Source of the DNA: Bacteroidales bacterium
GTDB taxonomy: Bacteria > Bacteroidota > Bacteroidia > Bacteroidales > UBA4417
NCBI GenBank assembly: GCA_016707705.1
Contig: JADJHD010000003.1
Location: 62,001 to 126,000, forward strand
Direction of reading: 5' to 3'
DNA length: 64,000 bases
Shown here one piece after another: positions 1 through 9,900 of this stretch. How positions within the stretch are numbered: the first letter of the stretch is position 1; each line of letters opens with the position of its first letter. The notes under the pieces are model-generated. The model did not search any database and was not told the origin of the DNA. It saw nothing but the letters and a program-made list of their open reading frames with translations. A program made the position numbers and the translations under genes.

Positions 1-1133
1 AAAAGACTGCTGACAGCCTTGCCTGAGCTTTTGGCGGGAATCCAGTCGGGCATCATTTTTATAACCCTGATAGCTTCTTCATCACAGTCAGATCCTATCC
101 CGCGCAGGACTTTTACCTTCCCGACTTTGCCCTTCTTGTCGATTTCGAAGTTTACATAAACAACTCCCTGAATTGAATTTTCAAGTGCTTTTTTGGGGTA
201 ACTCAGGTTCTTCATGATGAACTCCTTCATTTTTTCCTCTCCCCCCGGGAAGTTTGGAGTTTCTTCAACAAAAGAATACATCTCTGATTTTGAAGAAGAT
301 TTCCGGGTAGCTACTCCCTGAACAGTTTGATCTTCGGCAACAGTAAGCTCTTCAAGGGCGACTTTCTTTTCCTCTGAGGACTCCCTTACAGTGGCAGGAC
401 TAATTGTATTAGCAGGTTGCACTTCACTATCCCGTGATTCATTTTCAGATGCAATTAATGCAGGAGGTTTATCTAAATCAGTTATTTCAATATTCTCGCT
501 AACGGCTTCATCTGCTTGAGAAATGATCTGGATTCGGTCAACGTCCCTGTTGGTTGTGATTTCCGTTTTATTTAAAAACGTTTTGCCTGGGGTATCTAAG
601 TTGTTCTGTTCCTGTTCAGCGGGTAGGGTCAATGGCTTTTCGGCTTTCGGTTCCGATTTTTCAAGAGAAAGGGACGAGGGTTGAAATGCAGGGCGAAATC
701 TTACAGCATAGTATATTCCGAGGAACAACACAATACTGGCAGCAATAGCAACCCATCCATAAGGTTTTGCAAGAACACGGATTTTTCGGGTTTTGGAAAT
801 TTGCCTCCGAACTTCCATGCGATTGTTTACCCTTTCATTAATACGATGCACTTTATCCTGAAACGAACTCCTTTTGGAAAACATAACAGGAACTTCGTCA
901 ACTGAAGCCGTTGATGATGCTTCCTTCAGCGTTGCTTTGTCAGTTGAACCCTTTCCCCAGTATTTCATTCCTTCTGCTGCAGCCTGGCACAATTCACATT
1001 CTTGAAGGTGTGCTTCAACCTCAGGATGTTTCATCATATCGAGTGTTCCTGCCGACAACTTCTCAAGTGCCGCTGACGAAAGGCAACCGGATTGAGTGAA
1101 CAGTTCTGTATGTGTATATTCCTTCTTGCTCAT
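1..1133 (-). CDS. Zinc-finger anti-sigma factor fused to TonB C-terminal domain (3' end missing)
   Basis: Read on the minus strand from ATG at 1133, the frame stays open to the window edge, so the C-terminus is missing. Residues 42-49 show the HxxxCxxC motif of zinc-binding anti-sigma factors (H42, C46, C49). A single membrane helix follows near residues 118-140, then a long Glu/Ser/Thr-rich linker, and finally a TonB C-terminal domain with FPGGE, YPKKA, VYVNF and RGIGSDCDEEA. The start overlaps the stop of the upstream ECF sigma gene by ATGA, so the two are translationally coupled. By family knowledge the N-terminus should hold the sigma factor at the membrane. The periplasmic TonB domain suggests that contact with an outer-membrane receptor or another envelope protein could control release; this is inference. 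Anti-sigma factors usually end in FecR or unrelated domains, so the fusion is unusual. Confidence 0.85.
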   Translation of the reverse strand, partial: MSKKEYTHTELFTQSGCLSSAALEKLSAGTLDMMKHPEVEAHLQECELCQAAAEGMKYWGKGSTDKATLKEASSTASVDEVPVMFSKRSSFQDKVHRINERVNNRMEVRRQISKTRKIRVLAKPYGWVAIAASIVLFLGIYYAVRFRPAFQPSSLSLEKSEPKAEKPLTLPAEQEQNNLDTPGKTFLNKTEITTNRDVDRIQIISQADEAVSENIEITDLDKPPALIASENESRDSEVQPANTISPATVRESSEEKKVALEELTVAEDQTVQGVATRKSSSKSEMYSFVEETPNFPGGEEKMKEFIMKNLSYPKKALENSIQGVVYVNFEIDKKGKVGKVKVLRGIGSDCDEEAIRVIKMMPDWIPAKSSGKAVSSL

Positions 1134-1738
1134 TTTTGCAGGGCTTTTTCAAGGAAAATCTTAAGATTTCTTTTGCCGTTCTGAAGATGGCTTTTCACCT
1201 CATTCAGGCTGTAACCTGTGGAGTCCGAAACTTCACTGTAGGATTTTTCCCCGAGGTAAAACTGGACAATGCAACTCTTTTGCGCCTCATTCAGGGATTC
1301 AATTCCTTTTTCAAGGAGCATCAAACTCTCTTCTCCATTTTCACCTTCATTAAGATGCTCCGGCCTTCCGGATTCCATAATTTCTTCTTCCAATGCCTGG
1401 AGAACCTCTTCTTTCCTTCTTTCCACAGATTTTGAATGCCGAATATGCATAAGGCATTGATTCTTGGCAACGGTGAAAAGCCAGTTCTTGAAGTTCTGAA
1501 TACCTGGTTTTCTCAATTCATCAAAAAGCTTTTCAAAAACGATCATCACCAGATCTTCAGCCTCTTCTTCATTTTTGCAGTACTTCATACAGACGGCAAA
1601 AACTAGGTGGGTATAGCGTTCGTAAAGCAATCCGACACATTCAGAATCTCCCTTCCGGGCATAACGGGCTACGAGCTGCTCATCGCTCAACGACTGCAGC
1701 TCATTTTGCTTTTGCTTACGATTGTTAAACAGTTGCAA
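1130..1738 (-). CDS. ECF-family RNA polymerase sigma factor
   Basis: A 202-residue sigma-70 family protein of the extracytoplasmic function type. Region 2 is visible as LVFAVCMKYCKNEEEAEDLV followed by FKNWLFTVAKNQCL. Region 4 is the C-terminal helix-turn-helix around SYSEVSDSTGYSLNEVKSHL. The acidic linker between the regions is somewhat long. The stop codon overlaps the start of the anti-sigma/TonB gene, the usual arrangement for a sigma factor and its own inhibitor. It would direct RNA polymerase to a small regulon in response to an envelope signal. The targets are not visible here, although two further TonB-domain genes at 10.9-14.2 kb are obvious candidates to test. A Bacteroidota -7 box lies just upstream, giving a leader of about 14 bases. 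Confidence 0.93.
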   Translation of the reverse strand: MQLFNNRKQKQNELQSLSDEQLVARYARKGDSECVGLLYERYTHLVFAVCMKYCKNEEEAEDLVMIVFEKLFDELRKPGIQNFKNWLFTVAKNQCLMHIRHSKSVERRKEEVLQALEEEIMESGRPEHLNEGENGEESLMLLEKGIESLNEAQKSCIVQFYLGEKSYSEVSDSTGYSLNEVKSHLQNGKRNLKIFLEKALQK

Positions 1739-1758
1739 GGTTTTGCCAGGGATTTGGA

Positions 1759-1766
1759 CAAAGTTA
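1759..1766 (-). promoter_or_regulatory. Probable -7 box of the sigma/anti-sigma operon
   Basis: On the minus strand the sequence reads TAACTTTG, an exact match to the Bacteroidota TAnnTTTG element, about 20 bases before the ATG at 1738. No clear TTTG -33 box is seen at the expected distance, so the operon may depend on another factor. Confidence 0.45.
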
Positions 1767-1846
1767 TAATTTTTCAGATGCCTGTAAAATAACAGGAATG
1801 CAGAATGCTATTGTTCATCAAACGTGAAGCCAAAAATAAAAGTGTA

Positions 1847-2317
1847 TCATGCAACGGCAAGCTGAAATGAAAAATTCAGACGTATATCATCTTCATATGC
1901 AGCATTGAAAAAGTTGAGATACTCCAGATACCTTTCTATCAAATAGCTTTGTGAATGCAGATCCCTACTGGAAGGAGTTGTATTTGATTCCCTTCCGGAC
2001 TTCAGTTTCTGGCAAACAAAACCAGAGCCGGTCCTCCATTTGAAATGTGCTTCCATGACGCTTTTCAGGAACTGAGTATTTTCCGAAATAGGTTTGACGT
2101 TTCTGGAAGTAGTGAAATCGGGGCCATCCTGTATTCTTTGAAAAATCAGATGTGAAGCAGAACGCCCATCCCCCAGGTCTATAATTTTTTGACCGGAAAG
2201 CAGGGCATCCGACGAAATGATTTTGAACAGATCAGATGTCCAGCCTGATGGGATATTTTGGTAACGATGATTCAAAACTTCGGTTTGAATGGTGATTAGC
2301 AGGTAAGTTCGTAGCAT
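1847..2317 (-). CDS. Hypothetical protein, possibly a remnant
   Basis: A 156-codon open frame with no recognised family. The N-terminus (MLRTYLLITIQTEVLNH) is only weakly hydrophobic and is not a convincing signal peptide. The remainder is a mixed-composition globular-looking sequence without repeats or motifs. It follows the hypothetical secreted protein at 2401-3498 in the same direction after an 83-base gap and may belong with it. No other frame here is longer, which is the main argument for it. It could equally be the 3' end of a decayed gene. Confidence 0.35.
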   Translation of the reverse strand: MLRTYLLITIQTEVLNHRYQNIPSGWTSDLFKIISSDALLSGQKIIDLGDGRSASHLIFQRIQDGPDFTTSRNVKPISENTQFLKSVMEAHFKWRTGSGFVCQKLKSGRESNTTPSSRDLHSQSYLIERYLEYLNFFNAAYEDDIRLNFSFQLAVA

Positions 2318-2400
2318 ACAGATAAAATTTTGGATATGGAAAATTGGAAAGCATTGCTCTTATATTAAATGTTGAATAAATATCATCCTGCCTTTGGCTT

Positions 2401-3498
2401 TCAGGATGCTTCTGTTTGCAATTCATGTTGAATAAACCCCTCAATTTCACCAATTAACTTGTCGATTTTTGAATGATCAATGCTTGAAGGTGATAGCTTT
2501 TTTGCCGACTGCAGCGCCAGAATATACTCCTTGAGAAAGCTATAAAGGCTCAACTCATATTCTTTCCGGAATTCCTTTACTGATTGGTCGAGAGAAGGAA
2601 TTCCGGCTGCAATGGCGGCGCAATTCAGGATTTGAGGGTTGATGATATATTTCTCAAAATTGGTGTTCCCATGACCAGGGTCTGGAAGGGATTGAGTCAG
2701 CATGATCCAGGTATTGCTATCTGAGATGGCAATGGAGGCAAATAATTGAGAATGGACAGCATCAACCTTGGCTTTCAGGTAATTATACTTTTGGTTAATG
2801 CTTTTCAGATTGCTGATATACCGTGAAGATGCAGTATTAAGAGCATCGTAGAATTCAATATAGGGTTGTAATTCCAGCCTGAAACCTTCAATGTTCTTCT
2901 GGCTGAATGCATCCTTTGTAGTTGCTGCCACATTTTTAATATGGTTACCCTCTTTTTCAACCTGCACTGAGGTTGACGAAAACCCGGCTACTGTGCTTAT
3001 GATTGCAGCAGTTACCGAAGTAATGGGATTGCTGTTCGCCAGTACAGATATCACAGGGTTGTTCACCAATTTGTGAATTACCTGACTAAACCGGGTTCTT
3101 TCTGGTTCTGATTTTAATTCGACCAGAAAGTACTTCTCAGAAGTTTCAAGAATTACATCATTGAATCTGAATCCCAGGATATCGCTTGTGGGATTATTTG
3201 CCTGCAGTAGTTTGGTAAAAAGTCCGGTAACAGCAATTTTGTCAGTGGTATGAATAAAATCAAAATTCAGTCGGGGAACTGTATTGAATGCCTCAAATAT
3301 TTGAAGTCGCAACCTGGTGTAGGCAAGACTATCCCTGCTCCTGATTTCAGCTTTAAGCAAATCGTTTTCTTCCTGCATCGAATGGCAAAGAGAGCGGATT
3401 TCCTCCATCTGCTTCTGCAGGGAAGAATTACCGTTTTGCCCCCAAACAGAGGGTAAAACAATCATACAATTAAGAAAAAGGATGCAATAGCGGAACAT
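2401..3498 (-). CDS. Hypothetical secreted coiled-coil protein
   Basis: 365 residues from the ATG at 3498; an upstream TTG at 3507 would add three residues and is less likely. Residues 1-21 form a signal peptide (hydrophobic core CILFLNCMIVL, cleavage after VWG). Residues 25-60 form a short coiled coil with Gln/Glu/Leu heptads. The middle and C-terminal parts look largely helical, with repeated Lys/Glu/Tyr-rich stretches (SINQKYNYLKAKVDAV). No family is recognised. The protein probably acts in the periplasm or on the outer membrane. It stands alone between the sigma operon and a frameshifted gene, all on the same strand. Confidence 0.7.
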   Translation of the reverse strand: MFRYCILFLNCMIVLPSVWGQNGNSSLQKQMEEIRSLCHSMQEENDLLKAEIRSRDSLAYTRLRLQIFEAFNTVPRLNFDFIHTTDKIAVTGLFTKLLQANNPTSDILGFRFNDVILETSEKYFLVELKSEPERTRFSQVIHKLVNNPVISVLANSNPITSVTAAIISTVAGFSSTSVQVEKEGNHIKNVAATTKDAFSQKNIEGFRLELQPYIEFYDALNTASSRYISNLKSINQKYNYLKAKVDAVHSQLFASIAISDSNTWIMLTQSLPDPGHGNTNFEKYIINPQILNCAAIAAGIPSLDQSVKEFRKEYELSLYSFLKEYILALQSAKKLSPSSIDHSKIDKLIGEIEGFIQHELQTEAS

Positions 3499-3725
3499 GA
3501 ATAACAAATACTAAGAGGCACTCAAGGAGATATAGTCCTTAGGGGCAAGTTCAAATAGAATATGAAACAACAAACAGAAACTAACGTTGTCTCTAAAAAC
3601 CAGATTCGTTTGGAATTGGTTCTTTCCCTACTAAACGCTTATATCTAATATAATATCAGACTCCACCAATCAAAACATCTACATCGATAAGGTAGGTCTT
3701 AATTTTTAAATCAGGGTGTTTTGCC

Positions 3726-4408
3726 TTATAAACTTCTATTGCGAAAGAAGTTTTGCCTGCTTATTCTTGGGAAAAATAATCCATAGTAGACGACGAAATA
3801 ATAATCATATCCTGGTTCAGCAAGAATATGAGCCGGATGCCCATCTAATGTAAAATATCGGTCTAAATCCGCCTGAAGATTGAGCGTTGAGTCCAGATTA
3901 ACCTGATTTCGAGGTGGAACAGTATCAAATGTGTGAAGGTCTTTTAGAAAACCTTCACATGAAGCCCAATGCATAATTGGTTTGCCTTTAGAATTGTATG
4001 CGCGGATTTGGATTGGACGAAAATCAGCAGGCCAACCAGGTTTAAATGGGATTGTTCGCAGATGTTCATAAAAGCTGTATCCATACAATAGGCATTATCA
4101 ATGGGTTGCCCTGAATGGCGTAAGAATTTCTCAATACTTTTTTGAGATTCGATCTTTGGGACACGGCTTTTGGAGGATAATTTCATGTAAAAAACGTCAC
4201 TTGTTGCAGCATCATATCCCAGTTGGGCATTGTCCGGATTATTGCTGTTTCCAACTGAAAGACATATCCCATTTCCATCATCACAGTTCCCCACAACAAT
4301 TTGCCATTTTGCAAAAAAACCAAGACGGAAGCCCAAATAGAACGGCTTAGCAAAGGAATAGCTTGAAAAAAGCAGGGTAGCAATTAAAAGGAATAACAAC
4401 TTTTTCAT
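3726..4408 (-). pseudogene. Secreted hypothetical protein broken by a frameshift
   Basis: Two overlapping minus-strand frames read as one protein. The 5' part starts at 4408 with a clear signal peptide (MKKLLFLLIATLLFSSYSFA) and runs normally to about PIDNAY near 4090. The 3' part, in the next frame, continues from about 4088 as YGYSFYEHLRTIPFKPGW and ends at 3726. The downstream frame has a stop at about 4095 and the upstream frame continues with low-complexity, unlikely sequence, so the break falls between roughly 4070 and 4097. Moving from the first frame to the second needs a single-base loss or a -1 shift. Joined, the product would be about 225 residues, secreted, with no known family. 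A sequencing error, a true mutation or programmed slippage all fit; there is no slippery heptamer that I can see. Confidence 0.6.
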
Positions 4409-5262
4409 GATATAATAATTTTAAAAAATGATAGTACTGAATCTTATATGTGGTTTGTCAGGTTTTCCACTTTCGCAGTCTAACTTGCCCGAAATATCCG
4501 GTTAAACCATGCGCAGGGTCTTCATAGGGGAGGTAAAAAACATGTTATGAAGACTACTGATGTAAGTTGAATTTTTGCCAGAAATTATTTAACCTTTTCA
4601 AATCTCAGACTGATGGTAATTCTCAGGGGGGCAAGCCCGGGGCTGATCAGATCGATTTCAAAGGGGATGATTTTTTATTGGGAATTATTGGAAATTCGTC
4701 AGTGACAGCGCAGATAAAGAAGCTTCACAGATCTTTTACCATGAATACTTAGCAAAATCCTGTTGATTCCTTTGGAGGGGAATAGACAAACCCTGGAGAT
4801 AGCTCCTTTTCTTGAATAGCGAAAATGCCTTGATTTTTTACGTAACGAATGAGACCTCATACGATCGATATTTAAATGGAATACTAAAATTGAAATAAAC
4901 TGTGGATAACAATCCAAAAACAAAGATAATGACAAAAAGCAATAAATTTTAAAATATCAGTCAGGTTTAGTTATGAACAAACAGCAAAGCCCCTCTGATA
5001 TTTTGGAATCAAATTATCAAAAAGTAAAGCAACTCTAACGAAAGGGAACTGCCAGTAAAATTTGATGAACAGTTTCAAGGTTGGTTATAAACAAGTATTG
5101 TTAATGAAAAAGCTATGGCTTTACAAGTTGAAATAAGAGAGGAAGGCGTGAACATGATAATTTCCTGAAACAAGCTGTGTCAGTGTTACAAGATCATGAG
5201 CAACAGGCAGTTCTGTAATTTCAGATTAGAGATTCCCGTTCCGGAACCTGAAGAAAACGGAT
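4409..5262. other. Long intergenic stretch without a supported gene
   Basis: About 850 bases between the frameshifted secreted protein and the histidine kinase. Short open frames on both strands have no family resemblance and no coherent start. The 3' part is AT-rich with many stops in every frame. It may hold the eroded remains of a gene, but nothing can be named. Confidence 0.5.
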
Positions 5263-6981
5263 TTATTGTACATCTCCCTGAAGAACCTGTTCAATTACCT
5301 GAAAAAGCTCTGCCCTGCGAATTGGTTTGGAAATGTAGCTGTCGGCTCCTGCATGCATGATTCTTTCGCGTTCATCACTCATTGCATAGGCTGTCTGGAC
5401 AATGATTTTAGTTTGAATTCTCATTAAACGGATCTCCCTTAAACAATCATACCCATTCTTGATTGGCATATTAATATCCAGTAGTATCAGGTCTGGTATT
5501 CTTTTCTCCAGCAAATCCATTAACTGCAGTCCATCGTTCACATGAACCAGTTCTGCTTTAGCGCTCTTGAGGATCTGCTTAACATACAAATATGAATATG
5601 GATCGTCTTCAGCAATCACAATAAGCTTATTAGCGAGATCCAGCTGCAGGTTGTGATGCTCACTTGTTTTAACAACATCCTTTGGTTCTGTGTAGGGAAT
5701 AATAAAACTGAAGGTAGCCCCTTTTCCGGGAGTGGATTCAACACCAATGTTTCCATTCAGCAGCTCAATAATGCCTTTTGATATGCTTAATCCAAGGCCA
5801 GTCCCCTTATGTGATCCATCGTCAGTAGCCTGCCTGAAGCGTTCAAAAATCAGATCGAACTTTTCGGGAGGAATTCCAATGCCACTATCTTTCACAAAAA
5901 ACTTAAGTTTTGGAACTTCATTTTCATCGATTAGTTCATATCCGAATTCAATGGCTCCGTTCTCGGTAAACTTGATGGCATTGTTAATGAGATTCATAAT
6001 GACCTGCTGCAGACGGTTGGGGTCTGAAACGGTTTTTACTGTTGCATATTTGTCAGGAAGGTTAAGAATCAATTTAACATTTGGCTTTGTCTTCAGCAAC
6101 TCTGAATTAATAAATGAATAGTAGCAATTTCTGCATATCTCATTCAGGTTGCAATCGCTCATAAACACCTTCAACTGATGTGCTTCCAGTTTTGAAATAT
6201 CAATGATATCATTGATAAGTTGCATCAATTGGTTACTGGAATTCGATATGATTGAAGAAAACCGGGTTCTTTCCTCCTCAGTGATATCCTTATCAGAGAG
6301 CAGTTCCGAATACCCCAGAATTGAATTCATGGGAGTCCTGATTTCATGACTCATATTGGCGAGGAAGGCTGATTTGAGCTTATCACTGACCTCAGCCTTT
6401 TCCTTCTCTTTCAGAAGGTTAATTTCCATTCTTTTCTCGTTGTCAATGTCAATGATAGAGGTTCTGATAACCGGCATTTCGTCAGTTCCCAACCTGGGAT
6501 CCTGAACTGATATCAGACGCGCAAAAAACTCCTTGTTATTGGAGTGCCTCATTTTAACATCACAACTTTGAGGCTGCTTTTGAAGAAGAGTTTGCCTCAG
6601 ATGGAAATAGAAGGTGTCTTGGTATTCCACCTGGATATACTGGGATATCTTTTGTTTTTTGAGCTTGCCATAATCCTGATTCAGCAGGTTGCAACCTGTT
6701 GTGTTTACATCAAGTATCTGATAGTCCTTGCGAATAAGAAAATACCCAATAGGGGCTGTATTAAACAGATCCGCATAACGGTTTTTCAATAATTCAAGTT
6801 CATCCTGAGCCCTGACCAATTCCTCATTCTGATGTTCAAGTTCAATTTGATAAATACTTAATTCCTCAACAAGTGATTCAAGATCTTTAGTGTAGTGAGA
6901 ATGATCTGTTATGCCTCTTTGCTCAAGCAGGATTTCTGCCTTTTTTCGAAGTTGGAGACTATTTTTCTTATCTGTGCTCAT
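5263..6981 (-). CDS. PAS-containing hybrid histidine kinase with receiver domain
   Basis: 572 residues with no membrane segment, so cytoplasmic. In order: a short coiled coil (about 35-66), one PAS domain (about 67-182), a HisKA dimerisation domain with phospho-acceptor H212 in NMSHEIRTPMNSILG, an HATPase domain (N box IMNLINNAIKFTENG about 328-342, G1 DSGIGI, G2 GTGLGLSISKG), and a C-terminal receiver domain with phospho-acceptor D502 in LLDINMP. It starts only 12 bases after the stop of the CheB-CheR-PAS gene and is certainly co-transcribed with it. That upstream protein has sensory domains but no kinase, so the pair may form one signalling unit. No output protein with a DNA-binding domain is adjacent. 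Confidence 0.95.
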   Translation of the reverse strand: MSTDKKNSLQLRKKAEILLEQRGITDHSHYTKDLESLVEELSIYQIELEHQNEELVRAQDELELLKNRYADLFNTAPIGYFLIRKDYQILDVNTTGCNLLNQDYGKLKKQKISQYIQVEYQDTFYFHLRQTLLQKQPQSCDVKMRHSNNKEFFARLISVQDPRLGTDEMPVIRTSIIDIDNEKRMEINLLKEKEKAEVSDKLKSAFLANMSHEIRTPMNSILGYSELLSDKDITEEERTRFSSIISNSSNQLMQLINDIIDISKLEAHQLKVFMSDCNLNEICRNCYYSFINSELLKTKPNVKLILNLPDKYATVKTVSDPNRLQQVIMNLINNAIKFTENGAIEFGYELIDENEVPKLKFFVKDSGIGIPPEKFDLIFERFRQATDDGSHKGTGLGLSISKGIIELLNGNIGVESTPGKGATFSFIIPYTEPKDVVKTSEHHNLQLDLANKLIVIAEDDPYSYLYVKQILKSAKAELVHVNDGLQLMDLLEKRIPDLILLDINMPIKNGYDCLREIRLMRIQTKIIVQTAYAMSDERERIMHAGADSYISKPIRRAELFQVIEQVLQGDVQ

Positions 6982-6993
6982 AAGTTGAATTTT

Positions 6994-9900
6994 TTATTGA
7001 GTTGAATTCTTATCAGAGATCTCTTCAAATATTGAATAAACCAGATATGGGCTCTTTCCGTTTTCCTGAAAAAGAGGCACAGAATGAATGCGAATCCAGA
7101 CATATTGTAAAGCTTTCGGATTGTAAAGCCCCATTATGACATGTTTTTGTTCCTTTCCGGTATGCAGGCATTTAATAATAGGATGAAGTCCTTGCGTAAA
7201 TGCCTTGCCATTTGATTGGATAGGTTTCCAGGCAGGATCAGATAAGGTAAGTCCTTTGAGTTCAGTTAATTCAACCCCGAGTATTTTCTCAGCTGAAGGG
7301 TTTGCATGGATTATTTCTCCGGATCCATCAAAAAACAGAACCCCTGATCCCAGCGAGTTGAAGAACTTTCTGAGGTTTTCATCAGGCTCCTTCAAGGCTT
7401 TTTCAACCAATTGATGCTCAATTTCCTTTTCCTGCCGAAGCACTCTCTCTGAGGTCACATTCATTATCACACCTGAAATGAACTGGGGTTTTCCCTCCGA
7501 ATCCTTTTTCGTGATTCCTCCTTTATCCTTGTACCAGAGATATTCGCCGTTCTTAGCCCGGATTCTGTACTCAGCCTCATAGAATTCCTTTTTCCCCGTC
7601 AGGTGATCCTTCATTGCCAGCATAACAGCAGGAAGGTCTTCTGGATGGACTAGCTTTGTCCAGTCCTGGTATTGAGATCCAACTTCTCCCTGTTCATAGC
7701 CAAGCATGGTGCTTTTTGCATCTCCGGCAGTTACCATATTGTTTTGGTAATTCCATTCCCACCATGAAATACCGCCAACATCCATCGCCATTCTCAGTCG
7801 GTCAGAAAGCTCCTGAACATGGTACTCTGACTTTCTTAAGCTGGTTGTGTCCACAAAGGTTATAATGATGCCATCAACTGCATTTTCAGCTGTCCGGTAA
7901 GGGATTATCCTCATGAGATACCAATTCTTGTGCTTGTCCTGAATCTCTATATTAATTGGTTTCAGGGTATTAATTACGGACTGGATTTCAACAATCAGAC
8001 CTTTATACAAATGATCAAACGACAAATGCTGAATTGGTCGTCCCTGATCGGAGCCTAGAATATTGGTTAATTCTGAAGCTATTCGATTAACCTTTCTGAT
8101 GGTAAGATCACGATCCAGGAACAATGTGCCTATGTTGGTGTTTTTCAACAGGTTATCCATGTCAGAATTTGCTTCTGTCAGTTCTTCAATCTTCTTAAGA
8201 TGCTCAGAATTTACAGTATACAATTCTTCATTTACTGATTGCAGCTCTTCATTTGTACTCTGCAACTCTTCATTGGAGGCTATCAATTCCTCATTTGAAG
8301 ATTGAAGCTCTTCATTTGAGGTCTCAAGCTCTTCCACCGCAGCTTGCAGGTTTTCACTCTTAAACTGCAGATCGCGCTCCAGTTCTTCAATCCTTTCCTG
8401 ATATTGTGTGTTCAGATTTACCTTTTTGACTGACCTCACAGGAATTGACTTACTGTGCTTATCTTTTTCAATGAAGGAAACCAGAAAGTAGTATTCTCCG
8501 GTTTTCTTGTCTGACAATTTTTTGCAGGAAATCGTAAGGCTTTTGTCAACCAAATCAGGAAAATCTACTTTTTCCAATGCAACTTCCTGTTTGCTTTTTT
8601 CAGCCCGTCTCAACAGACTGCTTACCAGAACACCCAGTTCCCGTGGAAGCATCCTTATAAGGTTCAAACTTGCCTGACCAACTGGCAACGACAAGTATTT
8701 CCCGACCTGGTGAAGTGTATGGACTACATCAAAGTTTTCATCAACGATAATGGATGGCGGCAGATAATCACCCAGTATTTCAAGAAACACACCATCCAGA
8801 CTGAATGGTCTTCCTTTTGTTCTGTGAAAGAGGGTATCCGAACTCCTGATTTCAGATTTAAACTTATGTAATGGAGCTATTCCAAGATTATCAATCATAT
8901 AGGGACGAAATCCGCCAAGCTGCCTGTAAAGTCTTGCCTTATTGTCTATTATGGTGAATCCATCCGACATATTCCCAAGGGATTCACTGCTTCCAAGAAA
9001 CATATAGCCATTCTGTACCAATGAAAGGTAAAACATGGCCAATACTTTTTGCTGAACCTGATTATTCAAATAGATAAGCAAGTTGCGGCAGGAAATGAGA
9101 TTGATTTTTGAGAATGGGGGATCCTGCAGTATGTTATGACGGGCGAAGATTACCATGCTCCTTATACTGTCATTTACCTGATATCTCTCCCCTTTTCGGG
9201 TGAAGAACTTATTAATTCTTTCCGGGGAAATATCAGATACAATGCTGTCAGGGTAGAGTCCGGCACCGGCATACTCCAGCGAATTGGCATCAATATCGGT
9301 AGCAAAGATTTTAACTTCAGTGTTCATTGCGTTTTTTTGCATGTACTCTTTGAGAAGAATAGCAAGCGAGTAGGCTTCCTCACCAGTGGAACAACCTGCA
9401 ACCCAAACACGCAAGGCTTCATTTTCCCCAAGCTGCTTGAAAATATTGCCAAGCACCTCATCGGAAAGTTTATTATAGGATTCCTCATCCCTGAAGAAAC
9501 GAGTTACCCCTATCAGCAATTCATTGAAAAGGAAGCTGATTTCACGCTGATTGTTGTCGAGGAATCTTACATAATCATCAATCTTGTCAAACCGGTTAAT
9601 GCTGATTCTCTTCTCAAGCCTTCTGATAATTGTGGTCTCCTTGTAGTTGGAGAAATCAACACCCTTATTGTCGCGAAGTATGGCTATGACTTTTGAAAGC
9701 TGATTTTCATCCTTGTTGATCTGGTGCTCAATCTGCACTGTTTTTCTGATCAGGGGATGCTTCACATAGTTTACAAGTTCATCAGCAAGTTTTTCCGGAT
9801 GCAGGATAAAATCCACCATTCCTGTGGAGATGGAACTCCTCGGCATCCCGTCAAATTTGGCTGTAAGATCATCCTGAACCATTGTAATTCCACCATATTC

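Noticed and set aside
2232..2453. 73-codon frame overlapping the end of the hypothetical secreted protein
   Set aside because: It overlaps the better-supported gene at 2401-3498 and has no coherent composition.
4567..4752. Short plus-strand open frame in the large gap
   Set aside because: No start context, no family and no conserved-looking pattern; the region has stops in all frames around it.
9136..9696. 186-codon plus-strand frame inside the CheB-CheR gene
   Set aside because: Exactly antisense to the CheR domain, which has intact motifs; a reading-frame shadow.
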